A DNA stretch of 64,000 bases from Nannochloropsis oceanica (Eukaryota; Sar; Eustigmatophyceae; Eustigmatales; Monodopsidaceae): NCBI GenBank assembly GCA_004519485.1, contig CP038113.1, positions 516,501 to 580,500 of the forward strand, in the 5' to 3' direction. Position numbers and translations under genes: made by a program. Below the pieces are notes generated by a model. The model saw nothing but the letters and a program-made list of their open reading frames with translations, did no database searches and was not told where the DNA came from. Of this stretch, positions 1-13,055 are shown in pieces (within the stretch, counting starts at the first letter, position 1; each line of letters starts with the position of its first letter).

Positions 1-1
1 G

Positions 2-409
2 GGGGAGGTTCTGGGGATCCCCACCACGGGCACATTCCGTAGCGACAAGGAGAACGTAGACGAGGACATCTTGCGTCTCGGTGCCCCCGGCAGTCCTTGG
101 GACGTGGAGATTGACTTAATGCAGCCCATTGACCCGTCAAAATCCCCCAAGGTACACGTCCCCCCCCTTAATCACATAGGCTTGTGGGTCCACCCCTTGG
201 CTGCAGCTGTCGAGTACCTTACCGCGCAAGGCGTCCGATTCACGCCGGGCGGCATCCGAAAAGGTGCTGCGGGGCACGATGTGTGCTTTATCCATCCCAA
301 GGGGAGTCCGGCCATGCCTGTGTCGGGGGAGGGGGTCTTGATTGAGTTGGTGCAGGCTCCACCAAAGGTGGTGGAGGCCTACGAAGAAGCGGCGGCAGCG
401 GCGAAGTAA
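2..409 (+). CDS. VOC/glyoxalase-superfamily protein, C-terminal part (5' end outside window)
   Basis: The reading frame is open from the left edge and ends in TAA at 407-409, so only the last 135 residues are visible. The C-terminal half reads like one VOC (vicinal oxygen chelate) module. It has a beta-strand start 'LNHIGLWV', a helix '[14 protein letters not shown]', then '[13 protein letters not shown]' and a final strand '[10 protein letters not shown]' carrying the metal-ligand Glu. The ending 'FxHPK...GVLxELxQ' is typical of methylmalonyl-CoA epimerases and related glyoxalases. VOC enzymes use a divalent metal to handle an enediolate intermediate. Methylmalonyl-CoA epimerase is one candidate, but the upstream segment (E-V-L-G-I-P and on) does not settle the subfamily. 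The tail is Ala/Glu-rich. The gene is convergent with RUVBL2; the 231 bp between the two stops hold only their 3' ends. Confidence 0.6.
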   Translation, partial: GEVLGIPTTGTFRSDKENVDEDILRLGAPGSPWDVEIDLMQPIDPSKSPKVHVPPLNHIGLWVHPLAAAVEYLTAQGVRFTPGGIRKGAAGHDVCFIHPKGSPAMPVSGEGVLIELVQAPPKVVEAYEEAAAAAK

Positions 410-640
410 AGACAGCAGCAGCGAGATGAAGAGAAACGATGCTATTATACATAAAGTGAAACAGATTGTAAACAAAAGGAGAAGATGAGCTTTCCGAGTT
501 AAAAGCACGATCTGCCTGGCTGCCTTACACATGCAGGCGGTTAACTGGCGTCGTAATTGTCTTAGTTATTACACTTCCTGTATTATATTCTATATTGTTA
601 ATGCTTTCCTGACCTTTAGTCTTGCCTAGTCTACCACCAT

Positions 641-2531
<1,891 letters not shown>

Positions 2532-3189
2532 GCTTGCTTGCCGGTGCCTTGCCGTGCACGGAGACGAGCTTTGTGACCTGTGTTGACAGTGGCGGGGTTG
2601 GGTCTGAGCAAGTGGCCTGTTTATTTTTGGCAGGCCCCAAGAACAAATCTGGCCTGGGGGGTGACGATGGCGTGGGAGGCTGGAGCAAAGTGGCCCTCTG
2701 ACGAATGGTTGCGACCGACTCAAAGAGATATGTAGAGCTCACGCTCTGGAAGCGAGGGCTCATCGCAGCAACAGAAAAGCGAGGGTCAAGTGCAACAGGA
2801 AAAAAAAAACAGGCCTCCTCTTCCCCTTAAAAAGCTGGAGCATGTGCGGTGCTGCCCCTGGCAGGCCGTGTGTTTTCCATCACATCACCGAGGCCACCAC
2901 CAGGGGTGACAAAATACGTGCCACTTAAAAAACAAGCACAAAAAAAAGAATTCTATCCGGTGGATAATTAAGGGTGGTCAAAATTATAATGATGACAAGA
3001 TAAGGCCAGAGGGCCAGGGGATGAAGACCAGCAAGGCCTTGGTTATATTGCAGTCAACACTCCACATGGGCCCGGGCCCTTGCCCTTCCCTTCTTTTCTT
3101 GTTTTATCGTGCCACACACAGATGCCGACCATCACTACTATCATTAACTTATGACCAGAATAAACCAGTTATATTTTTTTCATTGCTTT

Positions 3190-3297
3190 TGTATGTCTTG
3201 CATTAAAGGAGCTTGGTTTCCCCCCGGTAGACCAGTACTGTTTTTTTTTTAATGTTTTTGTATGCCTTGCCTCATAGGAGCTTGATTTCCCCCCGGC
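3190..3297. repeat. Two-copy tandem duplication, period 69 bp
   Basis: The segment starting TTGTATGTCTTGC and ending GGTTTCCCCCCGG is repeated 69 bp downstream as TTGTATGCCTTGC ... GATTTCCCCCCGG. Each copy is preceded by a T-rich run. The copies differ at a few positions, so the duplication is not recent. It lies in the intergenic region upstream of RUVBL2; no function is apparent. Confidence 0.75.
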
Positions 3298-3844
3298 ATT
3301 GCCCATGGCCCAACTACTTCTCCCCCTCCTTGCAGTTCATCCTCCTCGCCTTCCGGCCACTCCTTCCTCTCCGACGCCATTACGTAAACGTCCTCGTTCA
3401 CGAGCTGGTACTAGATGACCATGAATTTATCCGAACCTCCCTTCCCCCTCAATTCAGTCGCCCTCCCCTCCTTTATCCGTCATTCCCATGACTCCCCCCC
3501 TTCCCCCCTTCCCCCCTTTGAGCAGAGCCCTCCATCACACTTTTTTTCCATAAGTGTAGAGCCCTAATTGCCATCGCTCTGGTCCATCCTGGCCTGGTAC
3601 AAGACGTGTATGTGCGCGTGGTATGCTGGTACATGGTTGTCTGCTCCCCCGAGACGTCAAGCCTTTCAAAAACATGCACTTCTGGTGGTGGTGGTGGTAC
3701 TGGAGCTGCTGCTACTGGTGCGAGGAGGTGGGGTCATGAATGCTGTATCCGTTCAGATTCCCTGCCAGGTTTAATTCCCTGAAGAGAAAAAGGCCAAGGC
3801 AATACTTTCGATGTGTTCCGATCTGTAATTAGAACATACTACTT

Positions 3845-4070
3845 CTACCCACTCTCTAGCATAGTAAAATAGTGTATTACAAATACGCACATTCCTAATT
3901 TGACATTGTTTACCGTAACTGTGTCTCCCTTTCCGTCTATAGATACTTCGGTGATTGTGGCCTCGATTGCGGGGGCGTCGCCGATATTGACCCCCGCCCC
4001 GAATTTCGAGGTCCTCAAAATCATCGAGTGTACATCCAAATTTCTCTCAAACTTGATCAGAAGTGAGACA
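3845..4070 (-). other. Unassigned protein-like open frame
   Basis: On the minus strand the reading KFGAGVNIGDAPAIEATI, followed by TEVSIDGKGDTVTV, has an alternating beta-strand look and a codon pattern unlike the surrounding intergenic DNA. A GT donor-like site (ACG|GTAAAC) follows. It sits in a 153-codon open frame (3845-4306) whose N-terminal part is poor in protein-like features. It could be an exon of an unrecognised small gene, a gene remnant or chance. I do not recognise a family. Confidence 0.2.
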
Positions 4071-4524
4071 CACCGCATGTTTTTGGTCTTTGATTCTGCA
4101 TGATGCGTCGATATGCGTGTGTGGAGAGATAGGGGATGGTTATGCCTTCCTTGTAAATCCGGGCTCCCGCTCCCGCTCCCGCCATCGAAGTGTTGGTCGA
4201 CGCGCTCGCTGCTTGACACACGCACGCATCTCAACTTGACGCCCCGTTCTCTTGGTCCTTCCCAACAGACCATGGACCCACAACAAACCTCTACACTGCA
4301 TACCATGGCGCCCTTTCTTGCAATATTTGGGTGTTTTCATTTTAGCCCTTCATTTTCTGTTGTTTCCTCGCTCACATCCCGCGTGACAACAAGAACAACA
4401 CTGCTCAGTGAAGCGCAGTGCGGTACCGAAACTTTTATGCTCCTTCCATTTCTTTGATTGATCCCCCCCCCCTTTTCCGCAGACCACCGCGAAACCAAGT
4501 TCAGCAGCAGAAACCAAGAGCATC

Positions 4525-6484
4525 ATGCCCACTCTCTTTTCCATTCTGGGCGTGGCTCTCTCCCTTGCCTCCACCTCGTACTGTTTTCAACTGCACATGA
4601 CCGTGGGCGGCGACTTGCAAACGCAGCGAAAGCAGCGTGTCGCCGGTTCTTCTGCGGCCAATCCCGCTGCCAGCACGACGCACCAGGGACCTCCGCCCGC
4701 CATGGACAGCATCAGGACGACCCATACGCTGTCAAACAATATTAATGGGTAAGTGGCGGGCTTTGTTGCCCATTTTCAACACCCGCCCGCCCAGTCGGCC
4801 ATCTTGACACCACCCTCCCTCCCGCCTTAAAGTGTCGCAACTTGTGGGGATTGGCTTTAGACTTTGCATGATTACTGTTCCACAAGAAAATGCCTCTGTG
4901 TATATCCCTCTTTCCTATTTCTCGTCATGTCAGTGGCATCTTTTTCTTATCCCGGTGCGGTGCACCGTCCTTTTCACGGTTGAAGTACGCATGGCCGCTC
5001 TCTAATCATTCTACTCCTGTCTTTCGTCCCCACGTCCTGACTGCACGACTGGATTTTCTCTTGTTGTTTCAGCGTGTCTCTATCATTTACCTTTCCCGCT
5101 TGCCTGCATAGTGCGGTGTCTCCTTTCCCCTCAGTGTGCTTCTGATCCCTGTGGCCCATGCCCAAATCAACAACCAGCCATCACCTCTCATCTTCCTTCT
5201 TTTTCTCGCCACGCTTCTCTGTAAAGTACCCACTCCTCATAATCATCCCCCTCCCATCCTCCCTTCCCTTTTAGCGCCTCTTATCCCGAAAACAGCCCTT
5301 TCCACTGCGCCCTGTACGACGAGCTCGGCAGGCCTTGGACGAAGGAAAGCGCTCGCCCTACCTTGGAAGGCCGCTCGTGGCACGCCACGTTGCAGTTGCC
5401 GTTGGCAAGGCAGATGCTGATGGATGCCGCGCGGGCCCAAAGCGTGAGTCGGGATCTTTTGTTGGACTCGGCCCATCTCGTGGAGTATGTCAGTCTGTTC
5501 GGTACAGGGCAGGAGGGGGATGAGGAAGGAAAGGAGGGAGGGGTGGATGTGGATGGGGTGTGGCGCTTGCAGTTTAATGCGGGCGCAGCCTTTTTGAAGG
5601 CGAGGCAGGATAAATGGGGGTATCTTATGCATGACGAGGTGGAGGAAGGGAGGGGGAAAGGGGAGGAGGAGGCACCGGTGTGTTTGCGGATTGATTCGGA
5701 GGCGTCAACCATTGTGTTGGATGCTTTGCAAGGGCCCGCACCAAAGTCTTTCCAAGGTACCTTCCGGAAGGATGACAAGAATACAATGCATGTGGATTTC
5801 TCGCGTGTCCAGCTCTTGCGGAAACTGAGCCAGAGGGAAGAGGAAGACGAGTGCGAGGAGGAGGACGAGAAGGAGGTAGGGAGGGAAGGATCACCGATGT
5901 TGGCCTCGGTGGACTTGCCGTTGGTGAATGCGTTCTTAAGGCCGGGGGCATCGATGCATGTCATTGCTGCTGATGAGAATCATTTGGCACTGCGGTATCT
6001 GGGGGCCGACGCACCGGAGAGCTCTCTATTGGTCTTTTCGAAGGTTGCCGTTGCTGCGTGTGGAGGAGAGGGGAAGGAGGAGGTGGAGGAAGAGCAGGAG
6101 ACGAAAATGGACAAAATTGTCTGGGGTGCCAGGCCGCGTGCTGCTAAGAAGACTGCAGTAGCTGCTGGTGCTGCCGCCACCACCCCTCGCGAGAAGAGCA
6201 GTCCCAAGAAGGATATATGGGGTCATGTCGCCAAGGCTACCCGTGAAGAGCAACCCCGTTACGCAAACGCCAATGAACGCAAGGCAGAGCGTTCCCGCCG
6301 GGTGAAGATGCTGGGAGGTTATGATTCCATATCTGATTATTTCGAACAGGAGGGGGTGTCCTTGTTCCTGGTCCTGGTGTTCCCCGCGTTCGTGAAAGTA
6401 GCCCCCCGTCTCATCGCTCTGGCGCAAGTCAAATTGTTGCTGCTCCAGGAATTAATGAGCAGGATGGGTGACATGTGGCACTAA
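4525..6484 (+). CDS. Putative plastid-targeted protein, possibly PAP/fibrillin-like
   Basis: Two exons (4525-4748 and 5275-6484, GT-AG, phase 2) give 477 residues. Exon 1 is a leader: a hydrophobic signal peptide (LFSILGVALSLASTSYC) followed by FQLHM and a Ser/Thr/Ala/Gln-rich transit-like stretch. Phe directly after the signal cleavage site is the plastid-import signature of heterokont and related algae. The mature part has a motif 'VWRLQFNAGAAFLKARQDKWGYL' followed by 'FQGTFRKDDKNTMHVDFSRV' and 'LALRYLGADAPESSLLVFSKV'. This order of strands and the closing 'L.R.L....S.LVF.K' recall plastid lipid-associated (PAP/fibrillin) proteins, but the match is weak. The C-terminus is basic and low in complexity; the last 40 residues may reflect an unrecognised intron. 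Function is unproven. Confidence 0.55.
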
Positions 6485-6858
6485 AAGATACAGGTCGCGG
6501 ATGTTTTATCTCGCTTTAATATCTCCCTTCTACGAGGGGGAAAGGGAGGGAAGGCAGTGCCGATTTTGGGCACGACCGACCCCTTACTCTTTCACTCGCG
6601 CATGTGACTTGTAAAAAATCTGAAAATAAATTTGTTTGTCCTTGTAATCATTTTGAACCAGGCTTAAAGTTTTCACATTTCGAAACGCCGTGATCCGTTT
6701 GCCCCTCCCCCCACGGAAAGGGCAATCATCCTATGTAAATAAAAAATAATGTCTTGTACGCATCTTCCTGTCTGAATTCGAACGGAATAATAAGAAGTAA
6801 ATATGTCTTGTCCTTTAACTGTACATACAATGGTTGATCATTTGTGAATACAAGTTTA

Positions 6859-6896
6859 GCAGCAACAGCAGCTACAACAGCAGCAACAGTAACAGT

Positions 6897-6927
<31 letters not shown>

Positions 6928-6930
6928 ACG
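6859..6930. repeat. Imperfect CAG/CAA trinucleotide repeat
   Basis: Runs of AGC, AAC and AAT triplets extend for about 70 bp. The opposite strand reads as poly-Val/Ala/Leu, which is a composition artefact rather than a gene. Confidence 0.8.
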
Positions 6931-7488
6931 AAAAGAAAGCCAGCCATTTCGCATTTTGTTTCGTTTTTCGAATGCAGGGTAGTGTTGGGAAGAGTACAAG
7001 AATAAAAGCACAGAAATTCGTGAGAGGATGATGGCAGCGTCAACAGCAGCACCAGCAGAACCAGGAGGAGAAGTAGAAGGAGGAGAATTAAGAGAGTATA
7101 AGTTAACTCCGAAATAATCAAGCCAAGGCCAACACGCTGCTGCATTCCCATTCAGGAGCGAAGAGCATCACATTTGCGAGAAGTGGGAGATAACATACAC
7201 GGGGTACATCACAAAAGCTACGAGAGGAAATCACTTTGCCTCCTTTCCCTCCCGCCTCTTTTTAAATCCAAAGAGCAAATTCAAAGCAAAAGTAAAAAAA
7301 CTACATTCGAAGCAATTCGCCACTCTCTCTCGTTTCCCACGCACGTGTCCGGTCCTTCACTTCTGCTTTACTTTGACACATGCGTGCCGAAGTATCGTGT
7401 TGGCATTTATGCTAGCTATGGAGTATACACATTGCGTTTCTTCGATTGCCTATGGATATCAGTCTCTCATTCTTGTAGTGGCAAGGAC

Positions 7489-7696
7489 CTGTGATAAACC
7501 ACGAGTCCACCCTCTACTTATTCACACGACTGACAGGTGTCCGGGGTTTCTAACGTTTTTTTTATTTTCACCCCGAATTTTCAGTCAAATACCGTTAAAC
7601 CATGTGTATTCTCATACAATGTGGACTTTTGATGTCAGTCACCCCGTCAGATCTGGAATTGTTTGTAGCTGGCTTGTGAGGGGTTGAAATCACATG
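7489..7696 (+). repeat. Dispersed repeat, copy A (related to 59530-59722)
   Basis: This segment aligns by eye with 59530-59722. Shared blocks in the same order are GTGATAA...GTCCACC...ACTTA, GTCCGGGGTTTCT (GTCCGGGTTTCT in B), TTTTCAGTC, TTGATGTC.GTC (TATGATGTC.GTC in B), GTCAGATCTG and GAGGGG.TGAAATC.CAT. The two copies share orientation and lie in intergenic DNA at opposite ends of the window. I see no terminal inverted repeat, poly-A tail or tRNA-like head. It could be an old short interspersed element. Confidence 0.55.
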
Positions 7697-8203
7697 GACA
7701 GAGGGCTCTTTATCAGGCACGATGTTTCTCACAATATGGAAAAAAGCGAACCCTTGCAGCTCTCTTCATTCTCCTTTCTACAAAATCAACGCAGTACATG
7801 ATCCTCTCTCATGAGGTACCTAGAAATATGGATAAGAGATCAAGAGAACATTAGAGCCCCTTCCCAACCCCCTGTTCCCCCCTCCCCCATGAACTTGCTT
7901 CGGCGAACGATTGGCGAACGGGGACGGCCCCGTCCACTGACATGACGGATGGGGAAATAAAATAATACGGTCCTGTTCACGACTCCCAAGCACGTGAATT
8001 TGCTTTGCAGCTTCTTGCCATTTCTGGACAAGACAAAGTATCAAGGGGTCTGCATCGATTTTTTCATCATGGGCAACACACGCGAACCCGATTAGAGAAG
8101 AAGGAAGCGCACCACACAACCCATATACGAAACCCTCCCTTCTCCCTTTCAACCCCCTCCGCACAGGAAGAGACGTCCTTCCATCGTTACCACCTACCCA
8201 TCT

Positions 8204-8998
8204 ATGGCCGACGAGCAGCAAGCTCCCGTCATCTCTCCTTCTCCCCCCGCGTCCTCCACCTGCTCCTCCACATCCGTTCCACCTCAACGAAAAAAGAAAA
8301 AATGGTTCCCCCTTGAGTCCAACCCAGCCGTCATGCGAAAATACGTCAGAAGCCTCGGCCTGCTCCCAACTTTCTACACATTTAATGACATCCTCTCTAC
8401 AGAAGACTGGGCCTTGGACATGGTTCTCCCTCCCGTCCTTGCCGTCATCTTCCTCTACCCTATTAAGGCTCCCGCTGAAACGCTGCGCCGAGAGGAAGAC
8501 GCGCGTATCAAAGAAGAAGGCCAGGTTCTTTCATCCCAGCTTTTCTTCACGAAGCAGACTGTAGGAAATGCCTGTGGCACCGTCGGCCTCATCCACGCCA
8601 TCCTCAACAACAAAGATAAACTCGAATTTGCCTCTGGTAGTTTCTTAGAGAATTTCGAGAAAAACACACAGGGGAAAACGCCCGATGAGCGTGCCGTCAT
8701 CCTAGAGGAGGATGAGGGCTTAGACAGGGCGCACGAAAGCGCCGCAGCGGAAGGCCAGAGCAGCCAGATCTCAATGGAGGAGGTTCTGAACACGCACTTT
8801 ATCACGTTTGTGGAGAAGGAAGGGTGTCTGTACGAATTGGATGGGCGGAAGAATTTTCCGATTAACCATGGTCCATCCTCACCCGACACTTTACTGAGAG
8901 ATGCCATGGCGGTGGTTCGGCAGGTGATTGCACGGGATCCGGAGGAATTGAGATTCACGTTGGTGGCGTTAAGTAGTGCCGCTGGGGACGATGGCTGA
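8204..8998 (+). CDS. UCHL3: Ubiquitin carboxyl-terminal hydrolase, UCH-L3 type
   Basis: A single exon of 264 residues. After a 33-residue Ser/Pro/Lys-rich N-terminal extension the protein follows UCHL3 closely: WFPLESNPAV, KQTVGNACGTVGLIHAI, and HFI...ELDGRKNFPINHG. The catalytic set is complete: Gln118 (oxyanion), Cys124 (nucleophile), His198 and Asp213, with the usual 15-residue His-Asp spacing. The active-site crossover loop (about 160-190) is present. These cysteine proteases cleave small adducts and peptides from the ubiquitin C-terminus, recycle ubiquitin and can act on NEDD8. The basic RKKKKK stretch at 29-33 could serve as a nuclear signal, which is inference. The gene is convergent with TELO2; the 270-bp gap is GGA-rich. 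Confidence 0.95.
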   Translation: MADEQQAPVISPSPPASSTCSSTSVPPQRKKKKWFPLESNPAVMRKYVRSLGLLPTFYTFNDILSTEDWALDMVLPPVLAVIFLYPIKAPAETLRREEDARIKEEGQVLSSQLFFTKQTVGNACGTVGLIHAILNNKDKLEFASGSFLENFEKNTQGKTPDERAVILEEDEGLDRAHESAAAEGQSSQISMEEVLNTHFITFVEKEGCLYELDGRKNFPINHGPSSPDTLLRDAMAVVRQVIARDPEELRFTLVALSSAAGDDG

Positions 8999-9269
8999 AG
9001 GTCGAGGAGGAGGAGGAGGAGTAGTGGTTTGGGAGGGGAAAGGGAGGAGGAGGAGGAGGAGGATGGAAAGGAAAGACGGGCAGGTGGAGCAGGATCTGGG
9101 TTGAGTGGCCCATGCGGAGGAAATAGCGAAAGAAGAAGAACGAAATGGGAGAGGGGACACCGTATCACCGTGCTGTTACTCATTGCATTACGCGTTACTC
9201 TTTTTCATGCCTTTGTTGTGTCCGCCCTTCCCTAGCTCCTACGCTCTTTCCTTTTCTTCCTCGTTCCCC

Positions 9270-12111
9270 CTACCCTAACCCCAATTCCCTCCTCTGTCGA
9301 TGCCCCTCCGTTCCCATCAACAAGCCCGCCAATTTCCTACACTCTTCATCCGGGTCCTCCTTTCCCGTCGCCACTACCCATTCCATCACAGCCCTCACGC
9401 CCTCCCGCCCTCCCTCCCTCCCTCCCAGCCCGCCCAATTCTATGAACGTCAGTGCACACGCTACTGCAAGTAGCACTGCCCGTCTTAATTCAGGGAAACG
9501 ACTGAGATGGAAGGGCCATGCCACCATGAGGAGATCAGCGGCCAGGTGCGAGGTGCCGAGGGAGGAAGGGCCAGAAAGCTCAACGAATGTGGCGAGTGTG
9601 TGGAGAGTGTGGGAGAAGAACAGGGCTTGGTCGTCGTCGCGGGCCCAGAGAGGAGGGGACGAGAGGGTGGAGGACGGGAGGGAAGAAGGCGTCAACGAGG
9701 TGTTGGGGATGAGGGGAGGGAGAGGGGCGATGATCGGAGCGGTGGGGGAGAAAGAGGACGAGGTGGTGGTGGTAGAAGGGAGAGAGGACGAGGAGAGAGC
9801 GACGGTCAAGGGCCCGGAGGAGGGGGCCTGGACAGATAGGAGCATCTCGTGGAGCAGGGGGCGGAAGAAGGCTTGGGCGGCGACAGGCGCAAACTGATTG
9901 CGAAAGACAGCTGGGGGGGCTTGTCGGCGGTACCCCCATCGACGGGTTTTGCTTTCAAGAGTGGCCTTCCTGCTGCTGCTGCTACTGATGGCACTGCCGT
10001 TGCCCTCACCGTCGGAGGAGGTGATAGACGTACCTATCTCTCCCTTTCCTCTCTCAGGCACCAGCCTCCTCTTCCCCTGTACTCGTACCCCACACTCCCC
10101 CGCCTCCAATCTCTTCCCTCCCTCCCTCCCTCCCGCAGGATCGTCGCCCAAATCCCTGGCCCCCTTCCTCAACAACTCCAAGGCATCTAATCGCGTCCCC
10201 AAAGACATGTTAGTATCGTACGCCAACGTGCTCAAGACGGGGCCCACTTTATCAGGTACAGTAGCAATCAACGCCACTAACGCCTGCTCTTTCAAAGTTT
10301 GAAAATTTGAAAAGTTAAACCGATTCTCCATCGTCAGCAATTCCCTCGTAAGTGTGATACATAAATCAGGTAAATCTACGGGCCGTCGTCGAATAAGAGT
10401 AGCGGCTTCGCTCAAGGCCGCAGTGATTTTCACACAGGCATCTTCCTCGTCACGCAGACGCAAAGAGTCCAGAAGCCGACGGAGGTATCGCGGGGGAGGA
10501 GTAGCAGCCAAGTCAGCCTCATCATCCGATAAATCCAATGGCTCCAGTAAATCCCCCTCCCCCTCCTCCTCCTCCTCCTCCTCTTTCTCCTTCTCCTCTC
10601 CCCCTTCCTCCTTCTTGGCTGATACAACCCTCTCGTCCTTCCCTTCCTCCCTCCCTTCCTCGTCCTCATCCCTCCGTCCCTCCAGCTCATCAAATCTCAA
10701 GTCCTGCCCCATCACAACCGCAAAGCTTTCCCCTACTCTCATTCCCTGCTCTCGGATCGGGTCCAATGCCGAAGTTAAATGAGCACTCACACCTTCCAGA
10801 ATACCGCTCACGAGCCCCTCGCATCCCTCCAACATCTCCCTACTATTACTACTATTACTACTATTACTACAGCTGCTGCTGTTACTGCACTTGGAGTGAA
10901 GGAGGGTGAGTGCACGGGTAAGGGCGTAGGTAACGAGGTCCTGGTGCCCCGTGTCAAATTTTTGGATGAAATGCCTCTCTTTCCACAGGGAAACAATGGG
11001 AAGGAGAAGGAGGGAGGGAAGGTGGGAGGGAGGGAGGGAGGCTCCGAGGAGGTGGATAATGAGGAGGACGGCAGGCCGGTGCCGCTGCCGAAAGGAGGAG
11101 GAGGAGGAGGAGGAGGAGGAGGAGGAAGGTGAAGAAGGAAGTGAGGCAGGGGACAAGAGAAATTTGTTAATCAGGATGGTCTGGAGCGCGGGAGCGGCGT
11201 CAGAGGAAGGAAGGAGGAGAGAGGGGAGGAAACCGCGTTGAAAGGCGCCATGAGCAGCAGCAGCTGCAGCAGCTGCAGCAGCTGGAGAGATAGTGGTGGA
11301 GGTGGAGAGGGGGGGAAAGAAAAGGAAGAGGAGGCGCCGAAGAACGGCGAGGAGGATAGGTTCAAGGGCAGGAAGGGGGACGGACTCGACAAGAAGGGCG
11401 GAAGAGGGGGTGGAGGGAGGGGAGGGAAGCATGATTCGTTCTACCCATACGGCTGCGACTGCATCGGCTTGGCCCATTTTACACGCCTTGTGGACCAGGG
11501 CCCCCCAGAGAAGGGAGAAGGAGGGAGGAGGGGAAGAGAGCTCCAGGAAGAGGACGAGGATTTGTCGGGTGAGGGAAGTGTAGAGGGAGGGAAGGAGGAG
11601 GGAGGGAGGGAGAGCATCTCGGCGGAGGAGGTTGGCGAGGCGGACCGGGAGGAGGGAGAGGGATTGGAGGATGCGGTCGATGAGAGCGCGGATGGTGGCT
11701 TCTTTATGTATCATCAAAGAGAAGCTGCCGGTGTCACCATAGCTGCTGGTGGTGGTGGTGGTGGTAGTGGTCGCGACATTACCGCTGCTACTACTACTAC
11801 TGCTACTGCTGATCAGTTCGAGGACCATACTTTCCAACGCACCAGTGGCGGGTGCAAGGAAGAGTTCTAGGTGCTTGATTATGAGAGCGAGGGTGACAGG
11901 AGAGCTGTGCAGGGACTTGACGAGGTTGTGTTGGGATGGGTCATTTGTTGATGATGTTGCTGGAGTTGAGGAGGAGGAGGAGGAGGAGAAGGGGGAGGAG
12001 GAGGAGGAAGGTAAGGACGGGGAGAATGAGGACGATGATGACAAGGAGTCTGAGAGGGAGACAAAGATGCACCACTTGGCGTAAGAGGGGCTACTATCAT
12101 TACTGCTGGTG

Positions 12112-12155
<44 letters not shown>

Positions 12156-12521
12156 ACTACTACTGCTGTTGCTGCTTCTGCAGTTGAGAAGGGTTTCTAC
12201 CGATAACAAGACACTTTGAACAATCTGTTGTTGTTGTGGTGATTGTCGTTGCTCCCGCTCCTGGAACTCCTTGTCATCGGCGTCCTTGTCCAACAAACGA
12301 GGCAGCACATCACGCAGGAAGAAGACGAGGAACCCCACCACGGCGTAAGGCGAGGTGGAGGGCATGGAGAGGAGAGTGCGGGCCTGGGTCAAGGCAGCTT
12401 CGAGATCGGACTGGAAGGACGATGAGGACAGAGAAGAAGATGACCAGGATGAAGACAGGCACTCCAAGGATGCCATCACCTCGCGTAGGGCTGTGGCGGT
12501 CGTCGTTGTGGTTGATGCCAT
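9270..12521 (-). CDS. TELO2: TELO2/Tel2, PIKK-maturation (TTT complex) subunit
   Basis: A single open exon of 1083 residues from ATG to TAG. The diagnostic part is the conserved C-terminal Tel2 domain. 'RFNFSNFQTLKEQALVALI' and 'MSLGTRLDALELL' (about 730-790) match the TELO2 stretch that ends in SLRQRLDILDVL. 'RNQFAPVAAQAFFRPLL' (about 860-880) matches NRFAPVAGHFFFPLL. The N-terminal half is helical with many inserted homopolymers (Ser, Ala, Glu and Asp runs), some coded by trinucleotide repeats (12118-12155), which makes it longer than human TELO2 (837). TELO2 with TTI1 and TTI2 binds newly made PIKKs such as TOR, ATM and ATR. With HSP90 and R2TP it enables their folding and complex assembly. 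Here it lies between RUVBL2 (R2TP) and TOR. Identification rests on the C-terminal motifs; the N-terminal two thirds are too diverged to judge. Confidence 0.85.
12118..12155. repeat. (CTG)n trinucleotide repeat inside TELO2
   Basis: About 12 CTG units, with further CTA/CTG triplets on both sides, code for the longest poly-Ser run of TELO2 on the minus strand. Length is likely to vary between strains. Confidence 0.9.
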
Positions 12522-13055
12522 TGTGAGGGGCTGTACAAGAAGAGGTCCGCTATGCGAATGGCATGATTGGATGCGACGTTGTTTGTCGGTTGCTGTCGGC
12601 TCTTAATGCCGATGTCCAGGGAGCTAAGACAAGCCAAGGCGTGTAGACAGGAGTGACAGGGCCCTATGGCGCATGCGTTGGGATGTGAGTGGGGGCTTTG
12701 AGTTCATGGGCATACGTTTTGTTCCACGGTAAGCGAAGGAGGTTGGATCTTTCGCTTGCCTGTCCCCGGCAAACCAATTCAGCCACACCATGGCATTACA
12801 AGCACTATATCTCATGAACTCAAAACATGTGCATGCGCTTTACTGTGCACTTCCCCACTCCTGCCTGCCCCTGTAAGGCCCTGCCCGTCTCTCCTCGCCC
12901 GAAACCCATGTGTTCTCCTTCAAGCCATCGCCGCTTCGCGTCTTGCCACAGGCCCTGACCTTCTCCCAGTACACCCACCAAACGCATACACATACAGGGC
13001 GAGGCTCCTTAGCTAGCTAGCTGGGTGGCCACGGGCGGAACTTTTGCGCCCCATC
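12522..13055. promoter_or_regulatory. Divergent upstream region of TELO2 and the GMC gene
   Basis: 534 bp between two divergent start codons. It ends with an (AGCT)-type palindromic run near 13009-13022, just upstream of the GMC start. I see no clear TATA element. Confidence 0.4.

Larger units (their letters stand above)
2532..4524. other. 2-kb region without a convincing gene
   Basis: This is the divergent upstream region of RUVBL2 and of the plastid-leader gene at 4525. It holds a 69-bp-period tandem duplication (3190-3297) and C-rich and T-rich stretches. It also holds one minus-strand open frame (3845-4306) whose middle part looks protein-like but matches no family I know. I see no tRNA or mobile-element ends. 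Confidence 0.5.
6485..8203. other. 1.7-kb intergenic region
   Basis: It holds the 3' end of the preceding gene (AT-rich after 6600), a CAG/CAA/CAT-type trinucleotide repeat around 6859-6930, one copy of a dispersed repeat (about 7489-7696) and the upstream region of the UCH gene. Open frames here are short and repeat-derived. No gene was recognised. Confidence 0.5.

Noticed and set aside
6726-7151. 141-codon minus-strand frame rich in Leu, Val and Ala
   Set aside because: It is the reverse reading of a trinucleotide repeat and GGA tracts, not a membrane protein.
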